Positions 29,375-40,652 are shown, numbered from the stretch's first letter. The stretch: 64,000 nucleotides of DNA from Methylotenera sp. (GCF_029946165.1 NZ_JAQSDZ010000001.1:1-64000); one strand, 5' to 3'. Made by a program: numbers and translations. The notes: generated from the sequence alone by a model not told the origin.

Positions 29375-29947
29375 TTACCCGCCATAGGGCTTAAAGCGAT
29401 TTAAAAAGTTTACCGATTCATCCACGGGCAATAGAACTACTAGCTCGATTTGGTCGTTGAACGCCTTGCTCACTATACTGCCATTGCATTTAAGTAAGGC
29501 ATTCGTCATCATATCCATTTGCTTGTAAGTAATAGTTAATGGATAAGGCTTCATTTCTACAAAGTGACCAGTTTTAGCGGCATCTAATGCTAACTTAGCA
29601 GTGCCCCCGTAAGCTCGCGCGAGCCCGCCTGTGCCTAGGTTAATGCCGCCATAATAACGTATCACTGCTACGCATACGTTAATTAAATCTCGACCTTCAA
29701 TCAACTTTAAAACAGGCATACCAGCCGTACCTGAAGGTTCGCCTGCATCTGAAAAGCGTGGCACGAGACCCTGCTCTGTTTTAAGCCTAAAACCGTAGGC
29801 TAAATGATGTGCAGTTGGATGTTTGGAGGCAAATGCACGTAGTGCCTGACCAACCTCACGCTCATCAGCACAGGCTAGCGCCATTGCGATAAAACGGGAT
29901 TTATTAATGGTTTGCTCTGCGAAACCTGCTTGTGTAATAACTAACAA
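29375..29947 (-). CDS. YigZ/IMPACT family protein
   Basis: KSRFIAMA...HPTAHHLAYGFR...RFSDAGEPSGTAGMPVLKLIEGRDLINVCVAVIRYYGGINLGTGGLARAYG. Confidence 0.95.
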   Translation of the reverse strand: MLVITQAGFAEQTINKSRFIAMALACADEREVGQALRAFASKHPTAHHLAYGFRLKTEQGLVPRFSDAGEPSGTAGMPVLKLIEGRDLINVCVAVIRYYGGINLGTGGLARAYGGTAKLALDAAKTGHFVEMKPYPLTITYKQMDMMTNALLKCNGSIVSKAFNDQIELVVLLPVDESVNFLNRFKPYGG

Positions 29948-29959
29948 TGTACCTTCTAA

Positions 29960-31645
29960 CTAATTTAAGCCAACAATATTACCCGCTTGATTCACACTAA
30001 TGTGTTCACTCGCTGGTTGCTTTGGTAAACCTGGCATGGTCATGATATCGCCGCATATGACCACAATAAACCCAGCACCGCGAGAGAGTCTTAATTGACG
30101 GACTTTTAATATATGCCCTGTTGGAGCGCCCCTTAGCTTAGGGTCGGATGAAAAAGAGTATTGCGTTTTTGCAATACAAACGGGGAAGTGGCTATAGTTT
30201 TTCTCTAACTCTACAAGAGTAGCTTGCGCATCCGAAGACAGTTCTATATGGCTTGCACCATATATTTTCCGAGCAATTGTCTCAATTTTCTCTAGCAATG
30301 GCACCTCATTTGGATAGAGCAATTTAAAGTTATTAGTTGGCTGTTCAGTCATGTTAATGACTTCTTGCGCCAAATCTATAGCGCCCGCACCGCCATTCGC
30401 CCAATGCTTACAGACAATGGCTTTAACACCGAAATTGGCAGTTTCAGTCTGTAGCAATGCAATTTCAGCATCGCTATCACTTAAAAAATGATTAATAGCC
30501 ACAACCACATTTAAACCAAAGTGTTGTTTAAGGTTATCTATATGCTTTTTTAAATTAGACATTCCACTTTTTAAAGCAGTCAGATTCTCTTGATTCAACA
30601 AGGCTACTTCAACACCGCCATGATATTTAAGTGCGCGTACAGTAGCCACCAATACAACAGCTACTGGTTGCAAGCCAGTCATTCTGCATTTAATATCAAT
30701 GAATTTTTCAGCGCCTAAGTCTGCGCCAAAGCCCGCTTCAGTCACCACAAAATCTGCTAGCTTTAACGCTACCTTAGTTGCCACAACTGAATTACAGCCA
30801 TGCGCAATATTAGCGAACGGTCCACCGTGAACTAACGCTGTAGAATGTTCTAAAGTTTGCACTAAGTTTGGCTGAAATGCATTTTTCAACAGTGCCGTCA
30901 TGGCACCTTCGGCATTTAAATCACTGGCTAACACTGGCTTATTTTCGTTAGTTAAACCTATTTGAATGCGCCCTAAACGTGCTTGCAAATCCTCTAACGT
31001 AGTTGCTAAGCAGAATATCGCCATTACTTCACTGGCAACGGTAATATCAAACCCCGTTTGCCGTTCAAACGATTGTCCGTCTTTATTATTACCATCTAAT
31101 GTTATGGTGCGCAAAGCTCGGTCATTCATGTCTACACAGCGACGCCAAGTAATACTTTTGGCGTCAATACCCAGCGCATTGCCATGGTAAATATGGTTGT
31201 CAATCAACGCAGCTAGTAAGTTATTGGCACTGCTAATGGCATGAAAGTCACCAGTAAAATGTAGATTGATGTCTTCCATCGGCACGACTTGCGAATAACC
31301 ACCGCCTGTGGCGCCACCCTTTAAGCCAAACACTGGGCCTAGTGAGGGCTCGCGCATACACACCATGGCATGTTGATTTTTATTGGCTAACACTTGATTC
31401 AGCGCATCCGTCAGCCCGATTGTGGTCGTCGTTTTACCTTCACCAGCTGGCGTGGGACTAATCGCCGTTACGAGAATCAATTGTCCGTCAGTTTGAGTTT
31501 GTAGTTTTTGAATACATGCCGCGCTAAGTTTGGCAATAAGATGACCGTAGGGAATTAAGTCTTCACTCGCAAGATTGAGTTCTGATGAAACTTGTAAAAT
31601 CGGCTGGAGTGTTGCAGCTTGTGCGATTTCAATATCAGACTTCAT
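29960..31645 (-). CDS. fhs: formate--tetrahydrofolate ligase
   Basis: [71 protein letters not shown] start preferred. Confidence 0.97.
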   Translation of the reverse strand: MKSDIEIAQAATLQPILQVSSELNLASEDLIPYGHLIAKLSAACIQKLQTQTDGQLILVTAISPTPAGEGKTTTTIGLTDALNQVLANKNQHAMVCMREPSLGPVFGLKGGATGGGYSQVVPMEDINLHFTGDFHAISSANNLLAALIDNHIYHGNALGIDAKSITWRRCVDMNDRALRTITLDGNNKDGQSFERQTGFDITVASEVMAIFCLATTLEDLQARLGRIQIGLTNENKPVLASDLNAEGAMTALLKNAFQPNLVQTLEHSTALVHGGPFANIAHGCNSVVATKVALKLADFVVTEAGFGADLGAEKFIDIKCRMTGLQPVAVVLVATVRALKYHGGVEVALLNQENLTALKSGMSNLKKHIDNLKQHFGLNVVVAINHFLSDSDAEIALLQTETANFGVKAIVCKHWANGGAGAIDLAQEVINMTEQPTNNFKLLYPNEVPLLEKIETIARKIYGASHIELSSDAQATLVELEKNYSHFPVCIAKTQYSFSSDPKLRGAPTGHILKVRQLRLSRGAGFIVVICGDIMTMPGLPKQPASEHISVNQAGNIVGLN

Positions 31646-31679
31646 TAAGGCTGTCCTTTTAGGCTGTCGGTCGGATTTA

Positions 31680-33152
31680 TTATTTACGTCCGCCAAGAAT
31701 ACTGCCTAACACACCGCGAACAATTTGACGGCCGAGCTGTGAACCTATCGCACGAGCGGCGCTTTTTGCTGCAGCCTCTAGTACACCGTCTGAACGGCTA
31801 CCAGATTTTTTACTGCCGCCGAACATACCACCCCAATCGAATCCTTCATCGGTTTTAGCCTCAGTGGCAGCTTGCTCTGTTTTTGCCTTAAGTAATTCAT
31901 AAGCTGATTCACGGTCTACTGATTTTTCATAAAACCCTGCTATGTTTGAAGTATTGACTACATTCGTGCGCTCAACGTCTGAAATTGGCCCAATTCGGCT
32001 ACCGGGTGGGCAAACAAAAGTGCGCTCCACTGGGGTAGGAATACCTTTTTCATCTAAAAATGAAACCAATGCCTCGCCTACGCCTAACTCAGTAATGGCA
32101 TTAGCAACATTTACTTTTGGGTTACTTCTGAAAGTTTCTGCCGCTGATTTAACGGCTTTTTGATCACGTGGCGTAAAGGCACGCAGGGCATGCTGTACGC
32201 GATTACCCAGTTGACCTAATACCATATCAGGAATATCTAATGGATTTTGACTAACAAAGTAAACACCAACACCTTTAGAGCGAATCAAGCGCACCACTTG
32301 CTCAATCTTTTTCAGTAAAGCATCTGGTGCATCATTAAATAGTAAGTGTGCTTCATCAAAGAAAAATACTAATTTTGGTTTATCTAAATCTCCAGCTTCT
32401 GGCATTTTTTCGAATAACTCAGATAACAACCACAACAATAATGTTGCGTAGATGCGTGGGGAGTGGAATAACTTATCGCTCGCTAGAATGTTGACGATAC
32501 CGCGCCCTTGCGAATCAGTCTGCATCAAATCATCTAAATTAAGCGCTGGCTCGCCAAAGAATTGATCTGCTCCTTGAGTTTCAAGCTCTAGTAAAGCACG
32601 TTGTATAGCGCCTACACTTGCCGCTGAAATATTGCCGTAATTCGTTTGATATTCAGCAGCAATTTCTGCCGCATGCTGCATCATTGCGCGTAAATCTTTT
32701 AAATCAAGTAACAACCAACCTTTATCATCGGCAATTTTGAATACTGAGTTCAACACTCCACTTTGCACTTCATTTAAATTTAGTAAACGCGCCAATAATA
32801 ACGGTCCCATTTCGGCAATTGACGTGCGAATTGGGTGACCTTTTTCGCCAAATAAATCCCAAAATGTCACTGGGCATTTTTTATAATTAAACTCATTTAA
32901 TGCCAACTCTTGAACGCGCGCTTCTACCTTAGGATTACCGCCGCCTATCTGGCTCATGCCAGCTAGGTCGCCCTTTACGTCTGCCATGAACACGGGCACG
33001 CCAATGTTTGAAAATTGTTCAGCTAGACTTTGCAATGTAACAGTTTTACCTGTGCCAGTTGCCCCAGCAATCAAGCCATGTCGATTAGCCATTTTAGGCA
33101 ATAGAAAACTAGAAGTTTCACTATTTTTTGCAATTAGTAAAGGTTCTGACAT
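31680..33152 (-). CDS. HerA-like ATPase (DUF853/YjgR family)
   Basis: [24 protein letters not shown]...[14 protein letters not shown]...[16 protein letters not shown]. Confidence 0.92.
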   Translation of the reverse strand: MSEPLLIAKNSETSSFLLPKMANRHGLIAGATGTGKTVTLQSLAEQFSNIGVPVFMADVKGDLAGMSQIGGGNPKVEARVQELALNEFNYKKCPVTFWDLFGEKGHPIRTSIAEMGPLLLARLLNLNEVQSGVLNSVFKIADDKGWLLLDLKDLRAMMQHAAEIAAEYQTNYGNISAASVGAIQRALLELETQGADQFFGEPALNLDDLMQTDSQGRGIVNILASDKLFHSPRIYATLLLWLLSELFEKMPEAGDLDKPKLVFFFDEAHLLFNDAPDALLKKIEQVVRLIRSKGVGVYFVSQNPLDIPDMVLGQLGNRVQHALRAFTPRDQKAVKSAAETFRSNPKVNVANAITELGVGEALVSFLDEKGIPTPVERTFVCPPGSRIGPISDVERTNVVNTSNIAGFYEKSVDRESAYELLKAKTEQAATEAKTDEGFDWGGMFGGSKKSGSRSDGVLEAAAKSAARAIGSQLGRQIVRGVLGSILGGRK

Positions 33153-33306
33153 TTTTATATTCCTATGGCTTGTGCACTAGAAGAAGCAACATTGTAACAA
33201 AACTACACAAGGTAATATGAAAGTAAAAGAGCTGGGGAGCGCAAAAAGGCTCACGAAACTCAAATATCTTAAGCCTTAATTCTAAGTGTTAACTTAATAC
33301 TTAAGA

Positions 33307-33336
33307 ATAAATCTAATGCTAGGATAAATCTAATGC
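33307..33336. repeat. 13-bp direct repeat ATAAATCTAATGC with 4-bp spacer
   Basis: Exact copies at 33307-33319 and 33324-33336, spanning the stop codon of the next gene. Confidence 0.7.
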
Positions 33337-36131
33337 AAGTATGCATTTAATGAAGCCTCAAATTCCTCTATGGGGATAGGCTTACCAAATAAATATCCCT
33401 GAAATTGCTTACAACGTATTTTTAAAAGGTGTTCTTGTTGGTCTTTCGTTTCTACACCTTCCGCAATCACTTCAAGCTCCATGCTTTTCGCCATGGCAAT
33501 AATGGTCCGCACAATGGCTTTATCACTACTATCAATGGCAATATCACGTACAAATGACTGGTCTATTTTTAATTGTGTGAGTGGCAGCCGTTTTAGGTAC
33601 TGTAAGGATGAGTACCCTGTTCCAAAATCATCCAATGAGAATCTGATGCCAATTTCCTTCAGTGCTGTCATGGTGACAATCGTATCTTCAATATTTTCCA
33701 GTAGCATGCTCTCTGTCAGTTCAAGCTTAAGTAAACTAGGGTTAATACCATGCCGATCTGCCGCAGCCTGAACCTGATTTACAAAATCATTCTGATAAAA
33801 CTGTTTAGCACTTACATTGATTGAAATGGTAAGTTCTCGTGTTAACTCTCCAATCTGCCACGATTTAATTTGAGCACAAGCAGTATCAAGCACCCACTCA
33901 CCAATGGGTAAAATTAATCCAGTTTCTTCAGCCAAACAAATAAAACTACCCGGTGGTATCATGCCCCGCTCTGGGTGAATCCAGCGTATTAAGGCTTCGG
34001 CACCTATGGGTGTATTTGACTGATCGACTTGAATTTGGTAATAAAGCTGAAACTGTTGCTTATCAATGGCTTTGCGCAACTCCCGTTCTAAATCTGCTCG
34101 CGTGTTTATTGCATCCTGCATCAACGGGTCAAAAAACCGCATCGTATTTCGACCAGCTCTTTTAGCCTGATACATCGCAATGTCAGCATGTTTCACTAAG
34201 TCATCTTGGGCATCTACATGATCGCCAAATAAGGCTACGCCAATACTGACTGTGCAGTGATACTCATGTGAAGCAAGCTGGTACGGATGATTTAGCGTTG
34301 CTAGAATTTTTTGACCGACAATTTCCGCCTGTGCTGCGGCCTCTAATGGATGAATGCTTAAGTCTTCAAGCATGACAACAAACTCATCCCCACCTAAGCG
34401 AGCAACCCTTGCAATAGTGTCCCCTTCACGCAGACACTCTGTTAATCGTGCAGCTACTTGTTGCAATAATAAGTCACCCATATCATGACCTAATGAGTCA
34501 TTAAGCATTTTAAAATGGTCAAGATCAAGAAATAATAGTGCGCCATCTCTGCCAGTAGATTTACTAGCAAAAAATGCACGCTTTAATCTGTCTATCAACA
34601 TACGTCTATTAGCCAAATGCGTCAGCGAATCATAAAAAGCTAAATGCTCAATCTCGTCTGCGGCCTTTTTACTCTCTGTAATGTCCGAAAACAAACAGAC
34701 AAAGTTAGTAGTCGTTCGAGTGTCATCACGCACAGGAAAAATGTCTATCCAAGCGTCATAGCTTTCGCCTCTATCATTCAAGTTTTTTGCCTCACCCCTC
34801 CACTCACCCGCATACTCAGACTCTTGTTGTATTTTCTCAAAAAATTTGGGGTCATTAACAACAAATCCAATATTCTTAGGATGAGTTGCCAGCACGGCTT
34901 GAAGGCTATATCCAGTAATTCGAGAAAAAGCCGGATTGATTCTTATAATGTTCATGTCGACATCTGTAATCATAATGCCATCATGGGCATGCTCAAACAC
35001 ACTAGCTGAGAGCAACATACTCTCTGAACTTTCCCTCAAGGCAGTGATACTTTCGCGTAACTTATCGCGCATACTTAATACATTTGACATGAGTGTATTG
35101 GGTTTAGCTTCTAAACCATCATTATCAAAGTCACCATCTGCAATACGTTTCACAACATCAATAGCCAAAGCAGGATCGCCTCCAATAGGATTAACGATCA
35201 AACGTCTCAATTGCCATAAAATAATAATAAGCAGAGTTGTACCCAAGAACACACCTGTGATAATCACTAACCAAGAGTGTGACAATCCAAGTGCGCGCGC
35301 CTCGCTTACTGGATAAGTAACAATTACCTTAAACCCCCAATTAGGGATTTCTTCTGTCGCAAATATCCAATCTTCTGGTTGCGTATGGAATAAGCGCTCG
35401 GCCTCTGCAAGCGGGACATGTGCTGAATGAAAGCGAACTTTATTATTACCATCAAGTATCATCGCAAAACCGCTTTTCAGCTGTCTCTTGCTTTGTATGG
35501 CGTCGCGAATCACTTTCATATCGACTTTGTAGCCAACGTAATAAGCGCCTATCACAGCGCCACGTGTGTCATACATTGGGTCATAACGCGTGATATAAGG
35601 CTCATCTAAAATGTCCACAACCCCATGAAATATTTGGCCTTGGCTAAGCGCCGTAAAAGCTTTGCTGTTAGGGTTTAATATAGTCCCCGTTGCTCTTGTC
35701 ATATCAGTTTTTAAAACATTGGTGGAAACTCGAACAAAATTATGATCATTTTTTACAAAAATAGTAGAAGTACCGCCCGCTAAGCTCGATAACTCATCGA
35801 CTAGTTTAAAAAAATGGGTAATTGGAATGCTGCCAAAGATTAGGTTAGGAATAATCTTATCCTCCAAATTGACATCTCCGTCTATGGAAGGCGCACCAAG
35901 AGCATAGCTTTGCTCAGTTAACAAACGCATAGACAAATCAACTTTATCTGTGACAAATTCATCCGTTACGTTAATGAGCCTAACCAAAGTTTTGGCTTGC
36001 TCATGCGCATCAGCCTCAATATTATCTAGCTGTTGGGAGGTTTGTTGCGTAATTAAAACAACTGGCGTTGCCGCTAAAAGAATAAGCACTGGCAAAATGA
36101 AACGCCAAATTGTGGATATTTTATTAATCAT
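33330..36131 (-). CDS. Cache-PAS-GGDEF-EAL signalling protein
   Basis: Cache-like periplasmic region; PAS; RLGGDEFVVML; GAEALIRW...DDFGTGYSSLQYLKRLPLTQLKIDQSFV. Confidence 0.95.
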   Translation of the reverse strand: MINKISTIWRFILPVLILLAATPVVLITQQTSQQLDNIEADAHEQAKTLVRLINVTDEFVTDKVDLSMRLLTEQSYALGAPSIDGDVNLEDKIIPNLIFGSIPITHFFKLVDELSSLAGGTSTIFVKNDHNFVRVSTNVLKTDMTRATGTILNPNSKAFTALSQGQIFHGVVDILDEPYITRYDPMYDTRGAVIGAYYVGYKVDMKVIRDAIQSKRQLKSGFAMILDGNNKVRFHSAHVPLAEAERLFHTQPEDWIFATEEIPNWGFKVIVTYPVSEARALGLSHSWLVIITGVFLGTTLLIIILWQLRRLIVNPIGGDPALAIDVVKRIADGDFDNDGLEAKPNTLMSNVLSMRDKLRESITALRESSESMLLSASVFEHAHDGIMITDVDMNIIRINPAFSRITGYSLQAVLATHPKNIGFVVNDPKFFEKIQQESEYAGEWRGEAKNLNDRGESYDAWIDIFPVRDDTRTTTNFVCLFSDITESKKAADEIEHLAFYDSLTHLANRRMLIDRLKRAFFASKSTGRDGALLFLDLDHFKMLNDSLGHDMGDLLLQQVAARLTECLREGDTIARVARLGGDEFVVMLEDLSIHPLEAAAQAEIVGQKILATLNHPYQLASHEYHCTVSIGVALFGDHVDAQDDLVKHADIAMYQAKRAGRNTMRFFDPLMQDAINTRADLERELRKAIDKQQFQLYYQIQVDQSNTPIGAEALIRWIHPERGMIPPGSFICLAEETGLILPIGEWVLDTACAQIKSWQIGELTRELTISINVSAKQFYQNDFVNQVQAAADRHGINPSLLKLELTESMLLENIEDTIVTMTALKEIGIRFSLDDFGTGYSSLQYLKRLPLTQLKIDQSFVRDIAIDSSDKAIVRTIIAMAKSMELEVIAEGVETKDQQEHLLKIRCKQFQGYLFGKPIPIEEFEASLNAYLH

Positions 36132-36539
36132 ATAAATTTACAATTCATTTACAACTGATTGCGCAATAATAAGCTAAGTATAGTTTTTTTCAACAATTAA
36201 GATCGTAAAAAATCCATTTAATCTCATAAAGCTAAATTGAATCTGGAGAATACTAGGGAAGTTAGTTATACAGTCAGACTAAAGCATGATTATATAACTT
36301 AAGCACTTGGAGATTGGCTTACAGTGGTTCAATAACACTTATAGCCACTGGAGCAGGATTAAAATTTAAGTACTAAGCGAGGATAGGTGGGCGCTAGAAC
36401 GGTAAAAAGAGGAGCGTGAATAATACAGAGAATATTAAGGACATAAAGGAACCGCGAATCATGAGTTAAAACAAACTCACTAATATGTCATGATGTTTAT
36501 TTAATCAGTCATCGGAAAGCGTGACCACGAATAAATAAA

Positions 36540-38483
36540 TTAAGTGATCAATCCGATTGATTTCAGCTTTCGATACAACGTGTTACGGCTGATACCCAAC
36601 TGACGCGCCACTGCAGAGACATTGCCAGTATGTTGCTGCATAGCAGAACGTATGGCATCTTCGGCTAAATCATCTAAAGCCAACACTTGCGGCGCGGTTA
36701 TTTTGGAGCGTTGAATATTGCCTAAATTTAAGCTTTGCATTTCATCAATAAAATCTCTTGTGAGATGCATTTCAGAAACTTCTTCGCCATCAGCAAGTGC
36801 TAGAGCCGTTCTTAACACATTGTGTAATTGACGAATATTACCTGGCCAAGGGTGAGTTTTAAAAACAGCCATCACTTCTGAGGAAATATTAACCCCACTC
36901 GTTTGCTCAACTTGAAGAATGACATCGATAAGTGCTTGCAAATCTGTGCGCTCACGCAATGCGGGCAAAGCTACACTCAAGCCATTTAAGCGATAATACA
37001 AGTCACTTCTAAACTCGCCTGATGCTACTTTTTCTTTCAACTTCTGGTTAGTGGCGCTCACTAAGGCAAAATTCACTGGAATAGACTTTGTACTGCCTAA
37101 AGGCGTAACTTTGCGCTCTTGAAGCACACGCAATAAACGTGCTTGCAATGCTAGCGGCATGTCACCAATTTCGTCTAAAAATAAAGTGCCGCCATTAGCT
37201 TGCTCAATTTTACCTGCACTACCTTTACGTTTAGCGCCCGTGAACGCGCCCTCTTCATAACCAAATAACTCGGCTTCAATTAAGCCCTCGGGCAAAGCTG
37301 CACAATTGACCGCTATCCACGGACCTTTGTGTTGCGGGCTGGCCTCGTGTATCGCGCGGGCGAATAGCTCTTTACCTGCACCAGTTTCACCTTGAATCAG
37401 AATTGGAATTTCACGATTCAGCACTTTTTTAATTTGCAGGATTGCATGCTCAACTTTAGCGTCACCGCTATTCAATAAATCTAAATTAGCCGCACTAGCC
37501 CTTTTCACATCACGAGTCGTAACAGTAGCTGGCTGCTGTTTTTGCAACGCCTCCACTTTTACATAAAGTCGCGCGCCGTTATTTAATCTTAATGGCACGA
37601 TTAACTTATCGACACCATTCATTTGCTTGAGTAAATTGGCAAGAGAAATTTCGAAAATATTTTCAAAATCAACTGTCTGGTTATTTTGTGAATTTAAGCT
37701 AAGTTGAAATTGCCCGCTACGATTAGTTGCTACCAGTTGCCCAGATTCAGTAAACATAGCAACACCTTCCCACAAGGTGCCAATAAACTCAGGTCGCGCA
37801 TGAAAATGTAAAACAATGTCACTTTGGTGGCTGGCTAAAAAAAGTCTGTTCTCAATCATTTGGGCAGACATTTTTACCAAAGCAAGTGTGTGTTGCTGCG
37901 AGGTGTTCGAGTCATTTGAAACATCAAGCGTGGCAATAAGCTGATTCTTGGCACCAAAAATAGGCACCGCGGAACAGCTAAGCGAATGATGGTAAGCCAT
38001 AAAGTGCTCGGCGCCCTGCACTGTCATAGCAGATTGCTCTATCAATACTGTGCCGATAGCATTAGTGCCACGATGATCTTCACGCCATGACGCGCCTGGC
38101 GATAAAGAAATACGCTGCTCTTCTCTAAGTAAATGATGGCTACCTAAGCTATTTAAAATCACCCCTTGGTCATCAGTCAAAATCACAATATTTTGCGTAT
38201 GTGCAATTTGCTCGTTCAGGGTTTCCATTTCAGGCAAAGCTAGTGAAAGCAATTGGCGATTTTGTTCACGCTTAAGCGCGAGCTCTTGCGCAGTGATGAC
38301 CTCTAGGTTCGATGGGGAATTTACATTAACGCCGTTAGCAAGGCAACGACGCCAAGAGCGTTCTATGGCCTCCGCAATGCTGCCTTGTTCTACATTCCCT
38401 TTGGTTAAGAAATCGTTTCTGGCTTGTAAAACGCTATGCGGTATATCTATCGAAATTTGATTCATTGATGGAGCAACTTCCAA
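36540..38483 (-). CDS. sigma-54-dependent Fis-family activator (AcoR-like, GAF-containing)
   Basis: GETGAGKELFARAIHEASP; YEEGAFTGAKRKGSAGKIEQANGGTLFLDEIGDMP; C-terminal HTH GNVSAVARQLGISRNTLYRKLK. Confidence 0.95.
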   Translation of the reverse strand: MEVAPSMNQISIDIPHSVLQARNDFLTKGNVEQGSIAEAIERSWRRCLANGVNVNSPSNLEVITAQELALKREQNRQLLSLALPEMETLNEQIAHTQNIVILTDDQGVILNSLGSHHLLREEQRISLSPGASWREDHRGTNAIGTVLIEQSAMTVQGAEHFMAYHHSLSCSAVPIFGAKNQLIATLDVSNDSNTSQQHTLALVKMSAQMIENRLFLASHQSDIVLHFHARPEFIGTLWEGVAMFTESGQLVATNRSGQFQLSLNSQNNQTVDFENIFEISLANLLKQMNGVDKLIVPLRLNNGARLYVKVEALQKQQPATVTTRDVKRASAANLDLLNSGDAKVEHAILQIKKVLNREIPILIQGETGAGKELFARAIHEASPQHKGPWIAVNCAALPEGLIEAELFGYEEGAFTGAKRKGSAGKIEQANGGTLFLDEIGDMPLALQARLLRVLQERKVTPLGSTKSIPVNFALVSATNQKLKEKVASGEFRSDLYYRLNGLSVALPALRERTDLQALIDVILQVEQTSGVNISSEVMAVFKTHPWPGNIRQLHNVLRTALALADGEEVSEMHLTRDFIDEMQSLNLGNIQRSKITAPQVLALDDLAEDAIRSAMQQHTGNVSAVARQLGISRNTLYRKLKSIGLIT

Positions 38484-38501
38484 TTCGGGTTAACAATTGT
38501 A

Positions 38502-38542
38502 TTGAACATGTGTCACGCAACACCTTGTTCAACATTGACACA
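38502..38542. promoter_or_regulatory. candidate enhancer/UAS dyads upstream of xoxF
   Basis: TTGAACA (38502-38508)/TGTTCAA (38526-38532) and TGTGTCA (38509-38515)/TGACACA (38536-38542), 119 nt or more upstream of the -24 box. Confidence 0.5.
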
Positions 38543-38660
38543 AGTATAAAAAAATTAATGAATATCTAAACTACGCAAATAATCACTCAGTAAAAATAGT
38601 TGATTGATTTTAAACCATTTTATTCAACTTAAACCACTTTATATCGCTCATTTCTTATGT

Positions 38661-38676
38661 TGGCACATCAATTGCA
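38661..38676 (+). promoter_or_regulatory. sigma-54 (-24/-12) promoter TGGCACATCAATTGCA
   Basis: Matches TGGCAC-N5-TTGCA exactly; 90 nt upstream of the xoxF ATG. Confidence 0.88.
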
Positions 38677-38765
38677 ATAACTACATTGCAACAGTCGTTA
38701 AAAATACTTTTGAGTGCGCGACATGAGCAACACATAACTTAAAAAATATTATATTTGAGGAAATT

Positions 38766-40652
38766 ATGAACCATCAATTTAAACGTAAATTTGGTGCTGG
38801 CCTAGCGTTAAGTGCAGGACTTTTTGGCTTAATGAGTACACCTGCTTTTGCTCAAGACGAGCAATTAAAACTAATGAACGATGATAATCAGTGGACGCAA
38901 CAACGTAAAGATTACAGCAACACTGGTTATAGCCGTTTGTCACAAATCAATAAAACTAATGTTAAGAAATTAAAACTTGCTTGGTCATTCGCAACGGGTG
39001 TTAACCGTGGTCATGAAGGCGCGCCGTTAGTGATTGGCGACATGATGTACATCCACACGGCATTTCCCAATAATGTATATGCTTTAGACTTAAATAATGA
39101 TCAAAAAATCGTTTGGTCATATTTTCCAAAACAAGATGCAAGTGTTCAAGCAGTATTATGTTGCGACAACGTCAACAAAGGCTTAGGTTATGGCGATGGC
39201 AAGATTTTCTTGCAACAAAATGACGGTGTACTTGTTGCGCTAGATGCAAAATCAGGTAAGGTTATTTGGGATACAAAAGTAACTGACCCTAAATCAGGCT
39301 CATCAAACACTAATGCCCCGCATATATTCAAAGACAAAGTCATTACAGGCTGTTCAGGTGGTGAATTTGGTGTGCGTTGTTATATCACTGCATACAACAT
39401 TAAAGATGGTGCATTGATTTGGCGCGCTTATAGCACGGGGCCAGACGAAGAAATGTTGATTGGGAAAGACTTCAATACAGCAAATCCGCACTATAGTGCA
39501 TTATCAGTTTATCAAGATGTGAACGGCGGCAATAAACTAGGTGGCTCATTCAAGGCTATTCCTAAAGAAAAGCTGAAATATCCAGAAGCTAATTTAGGCG
39601 TAAGAACTTGGTTAAAACCACAAGCTAGACAAGAGGGATGGCAAACAGGTGGCGGCCCTACATGGGGTTGGTACTCATATGACCCAGCGCTTAACTTGAT
39701 GTACTACGGTACTGGTAACCCAGGCACTTGGAATCCAGATGTACGCCCTGGTGATAACAAATGGTCTATGACTATTTTTGCACGTGACTTAGACACAGGC
39801 ATGGCAAAATGGGGCTACCAAATGACACCTCACGATGAGTGGGATTATGATGGTATGAATGAAATTGTTTTATGGGATGCGAATGGCAAAAAATTAGCAT
39901 CTCACTTCGACCGTAACGGCTTTGGTTATACATTTGACCGTACTGATGGTACTTTGTTAGTCGCTAAAAAAATGAATCCTTTCGTTAACTGGGCAACTTC
40001 TATCGACATGAAATCAGGTGTGCCGATTAAAGACCCAAAATACTCAACTCACCAAGACTACAACGCGCAAGGCATTTGCCCATCTGCATTAGGCGTTAAA
40101 GATGAACAACCTTCAGCTTTCTCACCACGCACAAAAATGTTCTACGTACCGCTTAACCATGTATGTATGACTTATGAGCCAGTTGAATCTAAATACGTAG
40201 CTGGTCAACCATGGGTTGGTTCAACATTAACCATGTTTGCTGGCCCTGATGGTGTAATGGGCGGCTTTATGGCTTGGAATGGTTTAACAGGTAAATCTGC
40301 TTGGTATAACAAAGAAAAATTCTCAGCTTGGGGCGGCGCATTAGTAACAGCTTCAGACTTAGTGTTTTACGGCACTTTAGATCGTTGGGTTAAAGCACTT
40401 GATGCCAAAACAGGTAAAGAGCTTTGGAAATTCCAAGTAGGCTCTGGCGTTGTTGGTAATGCCATTACCTATGGTCACAAAGGTAAACAATACGTTGGAG
40501 TGCTATCAGGTATTGGTGGCTGGGCTGGTGTTGCAATGAACCTAGGCTTAACCAATGAAACCGATGGCCTAGGTGCCGCTGGTGGTTACAAAGAGTTAAC
40601 TAAGTACAATGCAGCGCCAGGTGGCGGTGCAATGAATGTGTTTAGCCTATAG
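38766..40652 (+). CDS. xoxF: lanthanide-dependent methanol dehydrogenase XoxF
   Basis: Signal peptide; CCDNVNKG; GCSGGEFGVRCY; YYGTGNPGTWNPD; HDEWDYDGMNE (extra Asp of the lanthanide type). Confidence 0.95.
   Translation: MNHQFKRKFGAGLALSAGLFGLMSTPAFAQDEQLKLMNDDNQWTQQRKDYSNTGYSRLSQINKTNVKKLKLAWSFATGVNRGHEGAPLVIGDMMYIHTAFPNNVYALDLNNDQKIVWSYFPKQDASVQAVLCCDNVNKGLGYGDGKIFLQQNDGVLVALDAKSGKVIWDTKVTDPKSGSSNTNAPHIFKDKVITGCSGGEFGVRCYITAYNIKDGALIWRAYSTGPDEEMLIGKDFNTANPHYSALSVYQDVNGGNKLGGSFKAIPKEKLKYPEANLGVRTWLKPQARQEGWQTGGGPTWGWYSYDPALNLMYYGTGNPGTWNPDVRPGDNKWSMTIFARDLDTGMAKWGYQMTPHDEWDYDGMNEIVLWDANGKKLASHFDRNGFGYTFDRTDGTLLVAKKMNPFVNWATSIDMKSGVPIKDPKYSTHQDYNAQGICPSALGVKDEQPSAFSPRTKMFYVPLNHVCMTYEPVESKYVAGQPWVGSTLTMFAGPDGVMGGFMAWNGLTGKSAWYNKEKFSAWGGALVTASDLVFYGTLDRWVKALDAKTGKELWKFQVGSGVVGNAITYGHKGKQYVGVLSGIGGWAGVAMNLGLTNETDGLGAAGGYKELTKYNAAPGGGAMNVFSL

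Noticed and set aside
36132-36539. 400-nt gap upstream of the GGDEF-EAL gene as a riboswitch or ncRNA (weak CAGTGG/CCACTG dyad)
   Set aside because: No recognisable riboswitch core or strong structure; would need covariance search.
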